64,000 nucleotides of DNA from Streptomyces sp. NBC_01476 (lineage in GTDB: Bacteria > Actinomycetota > Actinomycetes > Streptomycetales > Streptomycetaceae), in the NCBI RefSeq assembly GCF_036227265.1, contig NZ_CP109446.1:7147001-7211000 (forward strand). The letters are read 5' to 3'. Of the stretch, positions 17,990-26,574 are shown piece after piece (positions within the stretch are counted from its first letter, which is position 1; every line of letters begins with the position of its first letter). The notes below the pieces were generated by a model, which worked only from the letters and a program-made list of their open reading frames with translations, was not told where the DNA came from and made no database searches. Made by a program: the position numbers and the translations under genes.

Positions 17990-18499
17990 TCAGCAGTCGT
18001 CGTCCGGGGTGATCGCCTCGCGCCGGGCCGTCTGGGCGACTCGTTCGAGCAGGGCGCGCAGTTGGCGCGCCTCTGCCGGGTCGAGGTCTGTCAGCAGTCG
18101 CGCTTCCGCCTCACCGAGGCGTCGGCGGGCTTGCGCGAGGGCGGTGGTGCCTGCCGCGGTGATGAGGACCTGGCGGGCGCGGCGGTCGGCCGGGTCGGGC
18201 CGGCGGGTGACCAGACCGTTGGATTCCAGGTCGTCGATCAGATACGTCATGACGGTACGGTCCAGGGCGAGTTGCTGGGCGAGTGCCAGCTGTGAGCGGG
18301 GCTGTCCGGCGGCGACCGCCACCAGCACGAGGTAGCCGCGCGGGCCGCCGGGCAGATCGGTGACCGAGCTGGTGGCGACCTTGCGGAAGGCGCCGGAGAC
18401 CAGCCTGATGGCCCACCCCAGATCCGATTCCAGACCCGTGCCGGCGGCGGCCTCGGCCGACGCCCCCGTCTGACCTGGTCCAGGTGGTGTGGGGCTCAT
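17990..18499 (-). CDS. MarR family transcriptional regulator
   Basis: A 169-residue MarR protein. The recognition helix region is QPRSQLALAQQLALDRTVMT with the wing NGLVTRRPDPADRRARQVLI; C-terminal helices include RLGEAEARLLTDLDPAEARQ. ATG 18499 (MSPTPPGPGQ) is preferred to an upstream ATG at 18535 because the added residues would overlap the promoter repeats. It is divergent from the SDR at 18711, and a 12-base imperfect inverted repeat lies between them, the common MarR-SDR design in Streptomyces. Confidence 0.9.
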   Translation of the reverse strand: MSPTPPGPGQTGASAEAAAGTGLESDLGWAIRLVSGAFRKVATSSVTDLPGGPRGYLVLVAVAAGQPRSQLALAQQLALDRTVMTYLIDDLESNGLVTRRPDPADRRARQVLITAAGTTALAQARRRLGEAEARLLTDLDPAEARQLRALLERVAQTARREAITPDDDC

Positions 18500-18538
18500 C
18501 CACCCAATGTAAGCGGCCGGCTCTATGAATGGCAACGC

Positions 18539-18579
18539 AGATGGACTGTCCTACAGATCGTCTTGACGACAGAACATCT
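18539..18579. promoter_or_regulatory. Inverted repeat between marR and SDR
   Basis: AGATGGACTGTC (18539-18550) and GACAGAACATCT (18568-18579) are inverted repeats matching at 10 of 12 positions across a 17-base gap that contains a TTGACG hexamer (18564-18569). A MarR dimer or pair bound here would control both divergent genes. Confidence 0.5.
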
Positions 18580-18710
18580 AGCGCGCAGAGTGGATGGGGA
18601 GCGAGCCGGACCCCGCCGCGGAGGACATGCGGCGGAACCGATGCCAGAACCACGCATGGGCACTCGGCCCACGGCGTCCCATGAGCGTCCCCAGGAAGTG
18701 AGTACGAGCG

Positions 18711-19460
18711 ATGAACTCCGCCACCACACTGACCGGCACCGCACTTGTGACAGGTGCGACAGCGGGCATCGGCCGCGCCGTGGCCTTGGGTCTCGCCGCC
18801 CGCGGCGCCGAGGTCGTCGCGCACGGACGGGATCTCGACCGGGGCGCCCGGCTGGTGGAGGAGATCACCGCACACGGTGGCCGCGCCCGGTTCGTCGCAG
18901 CAGACCTCACCGATGCCAAGGAAGTCGCCCGGCTCGCAGCAGAGGCCGGCGAGGTCGAGATCCTGGTGAACAACGCGGGTATCTACGAGTTCACCAGCAC
19001 CCCGGACACCGACACGGACAGCTTCGACCGGCAGTTCGCCGTCAACACCCGCGCCCCGTTCCTCCTCGTCGGCGCGCTGGCCCCGGCGATGGCCGCGCGC
19101 GGACACGGCTCCATCATCAACATCACCTCCAGCGCGGCGACGTCCCCGGCGCCGGTCGGGGGTGCCTACGGCGCGTCCAAGGCGGGTATCGAGGCGCTGA
19201 CCCGCTCCTGGGCGACCGAGTTCGGGACCCAGGGTGTGCGGATCAACGGCGTCTCACCCGGACCGGTCCGCACCGCGGGCACCACCGCGATGCTGGGGGA
19301 GAACGTCGAGATGCTCGGGCAGGCCAACGTACGCGGCCGGGTCGGCGAGCCCGAGGAGATCGCCGAGATCGTACTGTTCCTGGCCGGCCCGGCCAGCAGC
19401 TACATCAACGGCACGGTCATCTCGGCCACCGGTGGCGAGCGCAGCTCCCTGCCCGGCTGA
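18711..19460 (+). CDS. SDR family NAD(P)-dependent oxidoreductase
   Basis: A 249-residue classical short-chain dehydrogenase. The cofactor motif TGATAGIG is at residues 14-21, NNAG near residue 86, the catalytic serine in NITSSAA near 140, and YGASK gives Tyr153 and Lys157. The C-terminus has the usual GEPEEIAEIVLFLAGPASSYINGTV-like ending split around the C-terminal loop. It is divergent from a MarR gene with a shared repeat, implying induction by a substrate-like ligand. Substrate unknown. Confidence 0.92.
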   Translation: MNSATTLTGTALVTGATAGIGRAVALGLAARGAEVVAHGRDLDRGARLVEEITAHGGRARFVAADLTDAKEVARLAAEAGEVEILVNNAGIYEFTSTPDTDTDSFDRQFAVNTRAPFLLVGALAPAMAARGHGSIINITSSAATSPAPVGGAYGASKAGIEALTRSWATEFGTQGVRINGVSPGPVRTAGTTAMLGENVEMLGQANVRGRVGEPEEIAEIVLFLAGPASSYINGTVISATGGERSSLPG

Positions 19461-19704
19461 GCGGCGGGATGGGTGGTACGGCGGTGCGTTCCCATCCTGA
19501 GGTGCTGAATCGGGCCGGCCCTGAGGCGCCGCATCAGGCCGGGGCCCTGTGCGGATCGCGGGCGGGCCGGTTCACCCGGGCGGGCCCATGGGCAGCATGT
19601 CGGCGCCCGTAACACCCCTTCCACCTGCTACAACGGGACCGCCGCCCGACGGCGGGACCGTCACCCCAGCTCCCCGAGGATCGCCCCGTCCTCGAAAGGA
19701 AGCC

Positions 19705-20088
19705 ATGACCAGGGAAGAGATCCGCAGCAGCGACGCCCCCGCGCCGGGGGGAGCGTACGCGCAAGCCGTCGTCGCCAACGGGTTTCTCTACACCGCGGGC
19801 ACCGGACCGCACGACCCCGGCACCGGGGAGGTCGTCGGTGACACCATCGCCGAGCAGACGCAGCAGGTGCTGCGCAACCTCAGCGCGCTGCTCGCGGTCC
19901 GCGGTCTGACGTTCGCCGACGTCGTCAAGGTGACGGCACACCTCGCCGACCTGCACCGCGACTACGCGGCATACAACGCCGTCTACGAACGGACGCTGCC
20001 CCGTCCCTATCCGGTACGGACCACCGTGGGCTCGACGCTCGACCACAAACTCGTCGAGATCGACATGGTGGCCGTGCTGCGGCCGTGA
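19705..20088 (+). CDS. RidA family protein
   Basis: A 127-residue member of the RidA/YjgF/YER057c group. The fold is indicated by GAYAQAVVANGFLYTAGTGP, TQQVLRNLSALLAVRGLTFA, VVKVTAHLADLHRDYAAYN and the C-terminal LVEIDMVAVL. The residue usually an arginine in the active site (R105 region, PxRxT) is present in YPVRTTVGS. RidA hydrolyses reactive enamine/imine intermediates; other subfamilies act in catabolism. GAAAGGA precedes the ATG at 19705; upstream sequence in frame is proline-rich and not part of the family. It stands alone downstream of the SDR gene. Confidence 0.9.
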   Translation: MTREEIRSSDAPAPGGAYAQAVVANGFLYTAGTGPHDPGTGEVVGDTIAEQTQQVLRNLSALLAVRGLTFADVVKVTAHLADLHRDYAAYNAVYERTLPRPYPVRTTVGSTLDHKLVEIDMVAVLRP

Positions 20089-20540
20089 CCGCCCGGCCCC
20101 TTTCCTGAGTCCTCGCCGGTGTAGCTCGTCAGGACGACGGTCGGCACCCTGCCGGTACCGGCGCGGGCGGCTGCCACGGCCTTGTGGCGACCGTCGGCTC
20201 CTGCCTGCGGCCCGGACGTGCGGGCAGGTCGGCGCCGACCGGTGTGAACCATCTCGGCGTGCGGACGGCAACCCGGTTGGCGCCGCTCGTCGTCGCGGTC
20301 GCCGTCATCGCTGGGGTGGCAGCGGACCCTGCCGCCGTGGCCGATCCGCAGGACTGCGCACTTACGACTTGATTCGAACCTGCCGCCCGAGTAGCTTTAC
20401 TTACGAATCGCATCGAACCTTCCCGCCGCTCCGCGCGGCTGCGGCCCGCCGGGCAGGCGGTCCACGGAGCGGTCGATCGCGTTCGCGGAGCCCTGGGCTC
20501 CGTCGCCGTCATCCCTACCTCGGTCGGAGGATCACGAAAA
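20089..20540. other. Intergenic, no clear gene
   Basis: Open frames here lack consistent codon usage and recognisable domains. TTCGAA and TACGAATCGCATCGAA near 20373-20417 form loose repeats that could be regulator half sites. A TTCGAA resembling a tRNA T-loop was examined and has no matching stems. Confidence 0.4.
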
Positions 20541-21386
20541 ATGACTCGCTACGTGCTGACCGGCACAACAGGCCGCCTGGGGTCCCGGATACTGCGCAGC
20601 GTTCTGGAGAAAGGACTGATCCCGCCCACCGATCTCGTCATCTCGTCCTCGAACCCCGCTCGCGTCCCGCCCGTCGCGCGCCGGCACGGAGTCGAGATCC
20701 GACGGGGGAGTTACACGGACCCCGCATCGATGAAGTCGGCCTTCAGCGGCGCCGACGTCCTGTTTCTCATGTCCCACCCCGACCCCGGTGTTCAGCGCGT
20801 CCAGTTCCACAAGAACGCGATCGAGACGGCCCGGGCCGTGGGGGTCGACACGGTGATCTACTCGAGCATGATGCTGGGTGGCGAGACCGGGCTGGACAGT
20901 GTGATCGGTATCCAGCAGGGCCACATCCACACCATGCGCTACCTGGCGCAGAGCGGGATCGACCACGTCATCGTGCGGCAGGGGATCTACGCCGAAGCCT
21001 GGGGGCACTACGTCGGCTTCGACCCCCGGACGGTCAGGCAGGGGGACCCGCGACCGGCCGAATGGGTTGTTCCCCAGGACATCGCCATCGCCTGGACCGC
21101 ACTGGACGAACTCGGCGAGGGCAACGCTGCTGTCCTGGCCGACTACCGGAACCACCTCGGGCAGACACTCCGGCTGACCGGGCCGAAGGCCACCAGGATC
21201 AGCGAGATCGCCCGCGTGGTGGAGGCGAGGACCGGCCGTACCGTGAACCTCCGGTTCGCCGGCCGGCACCCCTTCTACGAAGGGCTGGCGAACGGTGAGG
21301 GCGAAGTGGTCGACCCCCTGCTCGGGCAGCTGCTCGGCCGCCCGCCGAAGGGCATCGAGGAGATGCCCGACGAGCTGTTCGGCTGA
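20541..21386 (+). CDS. NmrA-like NAD(P)-binding protein
   Basis: A 281-residue atypical SDR. It starts VLTGTTGRLGSRILRSVLE (GxxGxxG nucleotide loop), then SYTDPASMKSAFSGADVLFL, typical of NmrA/QOR2-like proteins, and later IRQGIYAE-like and ISEIARVVEARTGR helices. The catalytic Tyr-Lys pair of classical SDRs is not apparent, as in other NmrA-like members that sense or reduce quinones using NADPH. GGAGG sits 10 bases before the ATG. It is monocistronic; no regulator is adjacent. Function beyond dinucleotide binding cannot be stated. Confidence 0.87.
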   Translation: MTRYVLTGTTGRLGSRILRSVLEKGLIPPTDLVISSSNPARVPPVARRHGVEIRRGSYTDPASMKSAFSGADVLFLMSHPDPGVQRVQFHKNAIETARAVGVDTVIYSSMMLGGETGLDSVIGIQQGHIHTMRYLAQSGIDHVIVRQGIYAEAWGHYVGFDPRTVRQGDPRPAEWVVPQDIAIAWTALDELGEGNAAVLADYRNHLGQTLRLTGPKATRISEIARVVEARTGRTVNLRFAGRHPFYEGLANGEGEVVDPLLGQLLGRPPKGIEEMPDELFG

Positions 21387-21604
21387 AGACGGCCAACCGG
21401 GTCGTCGGGCCGGCGGGCCGGCCGGGCCGGGGTACGAACCGGAGGCCGGTCTCCTCCGGTCTCACCAGGGCAGTCGCCCGGAGAACGGACAGCGGCACGG
21501 TGTAACCTGGCGGTTTACGACCGCCTCGGGTCCGGTGCGTGCCGGATGCCGGGAGGGTCGGACCGCCGGGATCTCGCTCAGGGTGCGGAGGGGAAGGCAT
21601 CGCG

Positions 21605-21958
21605 GTGACCGAAGCCAAGGAGCAGCCGGCTGTGGAGCAGCTCGCGCTGGGGGCACTGTTCGCCGCTCTCGCCGACCCGCTCCGGCGCTCGATCGTCGAG
21701 GAGCTGCTCCGCGAGCCGGTCGGTGCCCGCCGCAAGTGTTCGAGCTTCGGCGTCGGTGTGCCGAGGTCGTCCATGACACATCACTTCAAGGTCCTCCGCG
21801 AGGCCGGGCTGATCACGCAGTTCGACTACGGGAATCGCGCCGAGGTGATGCTGCGCCGGGCGGATGTCGACGCACGGTTCCCCGGACTGCTCGACCTCGT
21901 CGCGCTCGGCAGCCGGCAGACCGTCGCCACTCCGGAAGACGCCGGGGCCGTCAACTAG
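21605..21958 (+). CDS. ArsR-type winged-helix regulator
   Basis: A 117-residue protein with an ArsR/HTH_20 fold: ALFAALADPLRRSIVEELLR, then a recognition helix with PRSSMTHHFKVLREAGLITQ and a wing FDYGNRAEVML. No cysteine pairs typical of metal sensors are visible apart from one Cys in RRKCSSFG, so it is probably a non-metal sensor. The GTG at 21605 follows GGAGGGGAAGG. It follows the NmrA-like gene on the same strand, 218 bases away, and is convergent with the Asp23 operon. Confidence 0.85.
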   Translation: MTEAKEQPAVEQLALGALFAALADPLRRSIVEELLREPVGARRKCSSFGVGVPRSSMTHHFKVLREAGLITQFDYGNRAEVMLRRADVDARFPGLLDLVALGSRQTVATPEDAGAVN

Positions 21959-22120
21959 CGTCTCTCGCGCTTTCCGGCGCCGGCGGACACCTGGCCACCC
22001 GCCGGCCACGTAGGGAGTCCTCAGGGTCGGCAGGTGCGCCACGGCCGCCGGGCAGGCCCAGCCGGATCCGGTCTCGGCCGCGCCCCGGAAGCGGTCCGCC
22101 CGGGTGCGGAGAGGGCTCGG

Positions 22121-22720
22121 TCAGCTGACTCGGCGGGCGCGGTGGCGGACGGCCCGCAGCCTTGCTTCGGTGGGGAGTTCGTCGAGGCGGGCCGAGGAGC
22201 GGGCGTGGGCGAGTACTGCCGCGTCCAGGCCGGCCACGACGTCGACCGGGGTGGCGTGGGGGGCCAGGCCCAGTACGAGGCGGGCCTGGGGTGTGCCGTG
22301 CCGGGCGACGAGTGCCGCGCCGGCCCATTCCACGCCCTCGTAGGCCTCGGACTCCGCGCTGAGCACGCTTTCCAGGGCCCGGCCGCGGACCAGTGCGCCC
22401 TGGCCGTCGCCGCTGTCGATCCGCAGCTGGCGCAGCCGCCGGGTGCGGGCCTGGGCCAGCAGCCACCACAGGCCGATCACGAAGATCACCGCGAGCGCCG
22501 CGATGACCACCGGCCACCACCAGTCGTCCGAACGGTAGCGGGTCCGGTCATGGTCGCTGAGCAGCACGTCCTTGGGCCCGTCGAACGGCCACGAGGAGGG
22601 CAGCGTGAAGTCCCAGTGCCGCTGCAGGTCGAGGCTGCCGATCAGCACCGCGACGCCCAGCGCGAGCAGCACCAGGCCAATGAGAGCGAGCAGGATCCGG
22701 TTGACCGTGGTGCGCCGCAT
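22121..22720 (-). CDS. amaP: Alkaline shock membrane anchor protein AmaP
   Basis: A 199-residue protein with two N-terminal transmembrane helices (ILLALIGLVLLALGVAVLIG and PVVIAALAVIFVIGLWWLLA) and a cytoplasmic domain with LVLGLAPHATPVDVVAGLDA, as in AmaP. In Firmicutes AmaP tethers Asp23 to the membrane during cell-wall stress. The ATG at 22720 follows GGAGAAG. It is the last gene of a five-gene operon with two Asp23 homologues, a small membrane protein and a DUF6286 protein, supporting the assignment. Confidence 0.85.
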   Translation of the reverse strand: MRRTTVNRILLALIGLVLLALGVAVLIGSLDLQRHWDFTLPSSWPFDGPKDVLLSDHDRTRYRSDDWWWPVVIAALAVIFVIGLWWLLAQARTRRLRQLRIDSGDGQGALVRGRALESVLSAESEAYEGVEWAGAALVARHGTPQARLVLGLAPHATPVDVVAGLDAAVLAHARSSARLDELPTEARLRAVRHRARRVS

Positions 22721-22736
22721 GGGGCTTCTCCTCTCC

Positions 22737-23423
22737 TCACACACTTTTCTCGGCACGCCGGACCCGCACCCGGAGACGCGGTGGCTTGGCGAGGCCGAGC
22801 TGACGGACCGCCTGCCCGAGGGTGCTGCTCACGTCCTGCCGTACGTCGGACAGTTCGCGGAAGTGCGAGGCGGCGTGGGCCCTGATGTGGCGGCGGCCGA
22901 CCGCCACCTTGACCGAGCGGACGCCGGGCACCTCCATCGCCCGGTCGCGCAGGACCAGTTCGGCGGCGTGCCGGTCGAGCCCGGCGCGGACGCCCGACGG
23001 TCCGCGGCGTGCCATCGGCAGCACCGCGCGCTCACCGGGGGTGACGGCCAGCACCAGGAGCCACAGCCCGAGCGCGGCGCACACCGAGGCGCCGAGGATG
23101 ACCCAGGTGTCGTCCAGATGCCGGGTGGCCAGCTGATGAGCGAGTGCCCGGCGCCAGTGCTGCGCCGTGTTGTCGGCGCGCACGGACACCACGTCCTGGA
23201 GGAACAGCACGGCAAGGGCGGAGGCCAGGGCGGCGGTGATCGCCGAGGGCACCCGGCGCCCGGACCAGAACCGTTTGGCCGCCCCGGGTTCCTCTTCCGG
23301 CCCCGCGTACCGCCGGCTTCCGTCGGGTTCCGGGAAGGGCTCGCGGACACCGACCGCGGTGGGCGGTTCACGGGTGGGCTCGCCGTCCGGCGCGGAGTCC
23401 GCAGGAGGCTCGATGTGGCTCAC
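22737..23423 (-). CDS. DUF6286 family protein (Asp23 operon)
   Basis: A 228-residue protein: a proline- and glutamate-rich cytoplasmic N-terminus (about 50 residues), two membrane spans (VPSAITAALASALAVLFLQD and WVILGASVCAALGLWLLVLA), and a C-terminal domain containing MEVPGVRSVKVAVGRRHIRA that resembles half of an Asp23 fold. Its start overlaps the Asp23 stop by 4 bases and its stop is 16 bases before amaP. It is a family seen in actinobacterial Asp23 clusters; its role, probably in the membrane complex, is inferred from context. Confidence 0.8.
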   Translation of the reverse strand: MSHIEPPADSAPDGEPTREPPTAVGVREPFPEPDGSRRYAGPEEEPGAAKRFWSGRRVPSAITAALASALAVLFLQDVVSVRADNTAQHWRRALAHQLATRHLDDTWVILGASVCAALGLWLLVLAVTPGERAVLPMARRGPSGVRAGLDRHAAELVLRDRAMEVPGVRSVKVAVGRRHIRAHAASHFRELSDVRQDVSSTLGQAVRQLGLAKPPRLRVRVRRAEKSV

Positions 23424-23791
23424 TGGACCCTCCCCTCGTCTTTGCGGCGGGCGGTCGCGGAGTGCAGCCGCTCGATCTCGACGGCTACCTCGGGGACCGC
23501 CATGCCCGTCAACGCCTCGACGCGGACCGCGACATGGCGGCGTACCGACGCGCTCACCGCACCGAGGTCGGCGGGGTAGCCGAGCTCCAGGGTGAGGCGC
23601 AGCCGGGCGGTGTTCTTGCGCACCGACACCGAGGCGTGCGCGGTTGCCGCGCGGGGTACCAGGTCGGCGCCGGGCGCGCCGGCGAGGACCTCACCGGCCG
23701 CCTGGGAGGCGATCTTGGCGATCACCCGGTCGGCGATCCGCACCGACCCCCGTTCGGCGGGCGGCAGTTGAGCCGGAACGGGTGCGGCCAT
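23420..23791 (-). CDS. Asp23/Gls24 family envelope stress protein (copy 2)
   Basis: A 123-residue Asp23/Gls24 protein: GSVRIADRVIAKIASQAAGE opens the domain, followed by the beta-strand region TARLRLTLELGYPADLGAVS and VRVEALTGMAVPEVAVEIER. This is the short form of the family. It starts with an ATGA overlap to the small membrane gene and overlaps the DUF6286 gene by 4 bases, so all are translationally coupled. It probably assembles with AmaP at the membrane under alkaline or cell-wall stress. Confidence 0.87.
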   Translation of the reverse strand: MAAPVPAQLPPAERGSVRIADRVIAKIASQAAGEVLAGAPGADLVPRAATAHASVSVRKNTARLRLTLELGYPADLGAVSASVRRHVAVRVEALTGMAVPEVAVEIERLHSATARRKDEGRVQ

Positions 23792-23997
23792 CAGCGCAAC
23801 CGGTCACGGTCACGGCCGCGGTCCCCGTCCCGCGAGCGGAAGAAGTCGCCCGGATCGAGGTCGCCGTCGGCGAACCTGCCGACGATGTAACCGATCGCGC
23901 CGAGCACCGCCACCAGCACGAACGCCCCGAACCCGCCGAAGTATCCGGCGAACGCGCACGTCATTCCGTAGATTAGGCCCGTCACCGCGATGCTCAT
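23791..23997 (-). CDS. Small membrane protein, DUF2273-like
   Basis: A 68-residue protein with two hydrophobic segments (VTGLIYGMTCAFAGYFGGFG and AFVLVAVLGAIGYIVGRFAD) and a charged C-terminal tail of Arg/Asp pairs. Small two-span proteins of the DUF2273 type accompany Asp23 genes. The ATG at 23997 has GGGAGC upstream; it overlaps the next gene by one base (ATGA). Likely a partner of AmaP in the membrane. Confidence 0.75.
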   Translation of the reverse strand: MSIAVTGLIYGMTCAFAGYFGGFGAFVLVAVLGAIGYIVGRFADGDLDPGDFFRSRDGDRGRDRDRLR

Positions 23998-24078
23998 CCG
24001 GTGCTCCCCGTGGCCTCGGCGCGTCCTTCGGCGGACGGCACGGTCCATGGGGCGGCTGGCAGGGCGCCGGTCCCCCCG

Positions 24079-24573
24079 CTACTGGACACGCTGCTCACCG
24101 TCGTCATCGTCCTCCTCGTCGGGGAGCTTCACGTCGCCGACGGCGATGTTGACTTCGACCACTTCGAGGCCGGTCATCCGCTCGACCGCGGTGATGACGT
24201 TCTCCCGCACCACGCGGGCGACCTCGACGATCGAGACGCCGTAGTCGACGACGATGTCCAGGTCGAGCGCGGTCTGTACCTCGCCGACCTCGGCCTTGAC
24301 GCCGCGGGACACCGAGGTCCTGCCGCCGGGCACCCGGTCGCGGACCGCGCCGAAGGTGCGGGACATGCCGGTGCCCATGGCGTGCACGCCCACCACGTCC
24401 CGGGCGGCCATGCCGGCGATCTTCTCCACCACGCCGTCGGCGATGGTGGTGCGGCCGCGGGAGGCCGGGGCGCCGAGCGCCTTCCGCCCGGAGTCGCTCT
24501 TCTCCAGCGTCCTTGCCTCGCGGGGAGGCGAGGTGTCGCCCGCTTCCTGTGTGCCTCGCTGCGCGTCGGTCAT
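24079..24573 (-). CDS. Asp23/Gls24 family envelope stress protein (copy 1)
   Basis: A 164-residue Asp23/Gls24 protein and the first gene of the operon. After a charged leader, the family domain runs from GRTTIADGVVEKIAGMAARD through ALDLDIVVDYGVSIVEVARV to VERMTGLEVVEVNIAVGDVK and an acidic tail (DEEDDDDGE). It is fuller than copy 2. The ATG at 24573 begins the conserved MTDAQ start; no strong ribosome site is visible. The 81 bases after it precede the small membrane gene. It is likely the stress-inducible, abundant component. Confidence 0.88.
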   Translation of the reverse strand: MTDAQRGTQEAGDTSPPREARTLEKSDSGRKALGAPASRGRTTIADGVVEKIAGMAARDVVGVHAMGTGMSRTFGAVRDRVPGGRTSVSRGVKAEVGEVQTALDLDIVVDYGVSIVEVARVVRENVITAVERMTGLEVVEVNIAVGDVKLPDEEDDDDGEQRVQ

Positions 24574-24678
24574 GGCGAGTCGTCCCTTCGTCTGGGCTGC
24601 TCCGGATTCCACGCTAGGTCGAGGTGCCCGGGGGCGCCGTGGGGATACCGCCACTGGGTGCGGGTGTTCGGCCGAACG

Positions 24679-24800
24679 GGTGGCCGGGTGGCCGGGTGGC
24701 CGGGACGGGCGAGGTGGGGTGCGGTGTGGTGGGGGTGCGGTTTTGTGGGGGGCGCGGTGTGGTGCCGTGCGATGCGGTGTGGTGCGGTGCCCCGTGCGGT
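24679..24800. repeat. GT/GGT-rich low-complexity tract
   Basis: Within the 424-base gap between divergent genes (24573 and 24998) lie three tandem GGTGGCCG units (24679-24703) and three copies of GCGGTGTGGTG (24721-24731, 24754-24764, 24774-24784) with degenerate intermediates. One strand is strongly G+T. No gene is supported in the gap. It could form G-rich structures or be slippage-prone spacer DNA; function unknown. Confidence 0.6.
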
Positions 24801-24997
24801 GGCTGGTTGCGCCGCCCGGGGGCTTCACGCGTACGACGAGGGCCGTCGCCGGCCCGGATTTTGCGCTGTTCGGGGCACCCGGCGGCATTTCGGCCCGCCG
24901 CGCGCGTTCTCCCGGGGTTTGCTGGCGCGGTGCGGAGCATGACGCGCCGGCCGCCTCCGCGAGGGGGGCACCGTGGAGCGTCGAGGAAGGACTCACG

Positions 24998-25492
24998 ATG
25001 CGTGCCGACAAGCTCGGGATCTATCTGAACGACCATCTCGCCGGTGCCACCTTCGGCGTGGGGATCGCCCGGCGGATCGCCCACCAGCACCGCGGCTCGG
25101 TACGCGCCGCCGACCTGGAACGCATCGGGCGGGAGATCGCCCAGGACCGGCAGACCCTGCTCGACATCATGGACGCGCTCGGCGTGCCCGCCCGCCGCTA
25201 CAAGATCGTCGGCGGCTGGGCGGCCGAGCGGCTCGGCCGCCTGAAACCCAACGGCGTCCTGTACCGGCGCTCCGGACTGAGCACGTTCATCGAGCTGGAG
25301 ACGCTGCGGCTGGGAGTCGAGGGCAAGACGCTGATCTGGCGCACCCTGCTCGCGGTGGCCACCGGGAAGGACGAGCTGGACGAAACCCGGTTGAGGGGTC
25401 TGCTGGACCGGGCGCGAGCGCAGATCGACACGCTGGAGCGGCTGCGGCTCGAAGCGGCGTCGACGGTCTTCGCCTCCGACGCGCCGGAGTGA
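24998..25492 (+). CDS. Conserved helical protein of unknown function
   Basis: A 164-residue, almost entirely alpha-helical soluble protein (KLGIYLNDHLAGATFGVGIA, RRYKIVGGWAAERLGRLKPN, TFIELETLRLGVEGKTLIWR). I recall similar proteins in many Streptomyces, without a function; the helical pattern recalls ferritin-like bundles, but no metal ligands are clear. GAGGAAGG lies 9 bases before the ATG at 24998. It is divergent from the Asp23 operon and convergent with an aldo/keto reductase. A stress-related role is only a guess from location. Confidence 0.75.
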   Translation: MRADKLGIYLNDHLAGATFGVGIARRIAHQHRGSVRAADLERIGREIAQDRQTLLDIMDALGVPARRYKIVGGWAAERLGRLKPNGVLYRRSGLSTFIELETLRLGVEGKTLIWRTLLAVATGKDELDETRLRGLLDRARAQIDTLERLRLEAASTVFASDAPE

Positions 25493-25546
25493 GGTCCGGC
25501 GGGCCGTGAGGCGAACCGCTTCGCCGAGTGCCGGAAGCCCGTGCTG

Positions 25547-26500
25547 TCAGCGGCTGACGCCGTACCGCTCGCCCGCCACCTGGTCGGCCAGCGGCTGAAG
25601 TTGCGCGAGCGCGGCGTCGTCGAGCGTGACGTCCAGCGAGGCGACGTTCTGCTCCAGCCAGCGGGTCCGCTTCGTGCCGGGGATGGGCACGATCGGCACG
25701 CCGAGCCGGTCGGCCTGGGCGTACACCCAGGCCAGGGCGACCTGGGCGGGTGCCGCACCGATGCGCTCGGCGACCTGGCGGACGGTGTCGGCGATGGCCT
25801 GGTTGGCGTCGGCCTGGAACCGCGCGTTGCGGCTGCGGAAGTCGGAGCCGTCCAGGCCGGCCCGGTCGACGGTGCCGGTGAGGAAGCCGCGGCCGAGCGG
25901 CGAGTACGCCACCAGACCGACGCCCAGTTCGGCCATCACGGGGGCCACCGCCTCGACGTCGCGGGTCCACAGCGAGTACTCGCTCTGCACCGCCGTGATC
26001 GGGTGGACGGCATGGGCGCGGCGCAGCAGATCGCCGTCCACCTCGGAGAGGCCGAGGTGCCGGACCTTGCCCTCCTTCACGAGTTCGGCCATCGCGCCCA
26101 CGGTCTCCTCGATCTCGGCGTTCTGCGGAGGCCGGTGCAGGTAGTAGAGGTCGATCACCTCGACCCCGAGCCGGAGCAGTGACGCCTCGCACGAGCGCTT
26201 GACGTAAGGCGCGTCCCCGCGCAGGAGGCGGGCGTCGTCGCCGGCGCTGCGGTCGATACCGAACTTCGTGGCGATCTCGACCTGGTCGCGGCGGTCGTGG
26301 ACGGCCCGGCCGACCAGCACCTCGTTGTGGCCGGCACCGTACTGGTCGGCGGTGTCGAGCAGGGACACGCCGAGCTCGACCGCGCGGTGGATGGTCTCGA
26401 TCGAGGTGTCCCAGTCGGTCGGCCCGTAGTACTCGCTCATACCCATGCAGCCCAGGCCCTGGGCGGACACCTCAAGGGTGCCCAGCGTGGTCCTTCTCAT
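25547..26500 (-). CDS. Aldo/keto reductase
   Basis: A 317-residue aldo/keto reductase of the AKR13/YajO-like type. The catalytic tetrad is visible: Asp and Tyr in LLDTADQYGAGHNE, Lys in EIATKFGI, and His in YYLHRPP. The NADPH-binding C-terminal loop is VPIVPIPGTKRTRWLEQN. The ATG at 26500 gives the family opening MRRTTLGTLEVSAQGLGCMG; AAGGAG lies 11 bases upstream. The frame remains open upstream through an alcohol dehydrogenase relic, not part of this gene. Reduces aldehydes or ketones with NADPH; physiological substrate unknown. Confidence 0.92.
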   Translation of the reverse strand: MRRTTLGTLEVSAQGLGCMGMSEYYGPTDWDTSIETIHRAVELGVSLLDTADQYGAGHNEVLVGRAVHDRRDQVEIATKFGIDRSAGDDARLLRGDAPYVKRSCEASLLRLGVEVIDLYYLHRPPQNAEIEETVGAMAELVKEGKVRHLGLSEVDGDLLRRAHAVHPITAVQSEYSLWTRDVEAVAPVMAELGVGLVAYSPLGRGFLTGTVDRAGLDGSDFRSRNARFQADANQAIADTVRQVAERIGAAPAQVALAWVYAQADRLGVPIVPIPGTKRTRWLEQNVASLDVTLDDAALAQLQPLADQVAGERYGVSR

Positions 26501-26574
26501 CGCGGACGTGCTCCTTCTCGTTTCCGGTCTTCCTGGCCATGCCCCGGTGGGGACTTCTCCGCCGCGGGTCCGGC

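Noticed and set aside
20371..20417. TTCGAA resembling a tRNA T-loop
   Set aside because: No acceptor, D or anticodon stem can be formed around it in either orientation.
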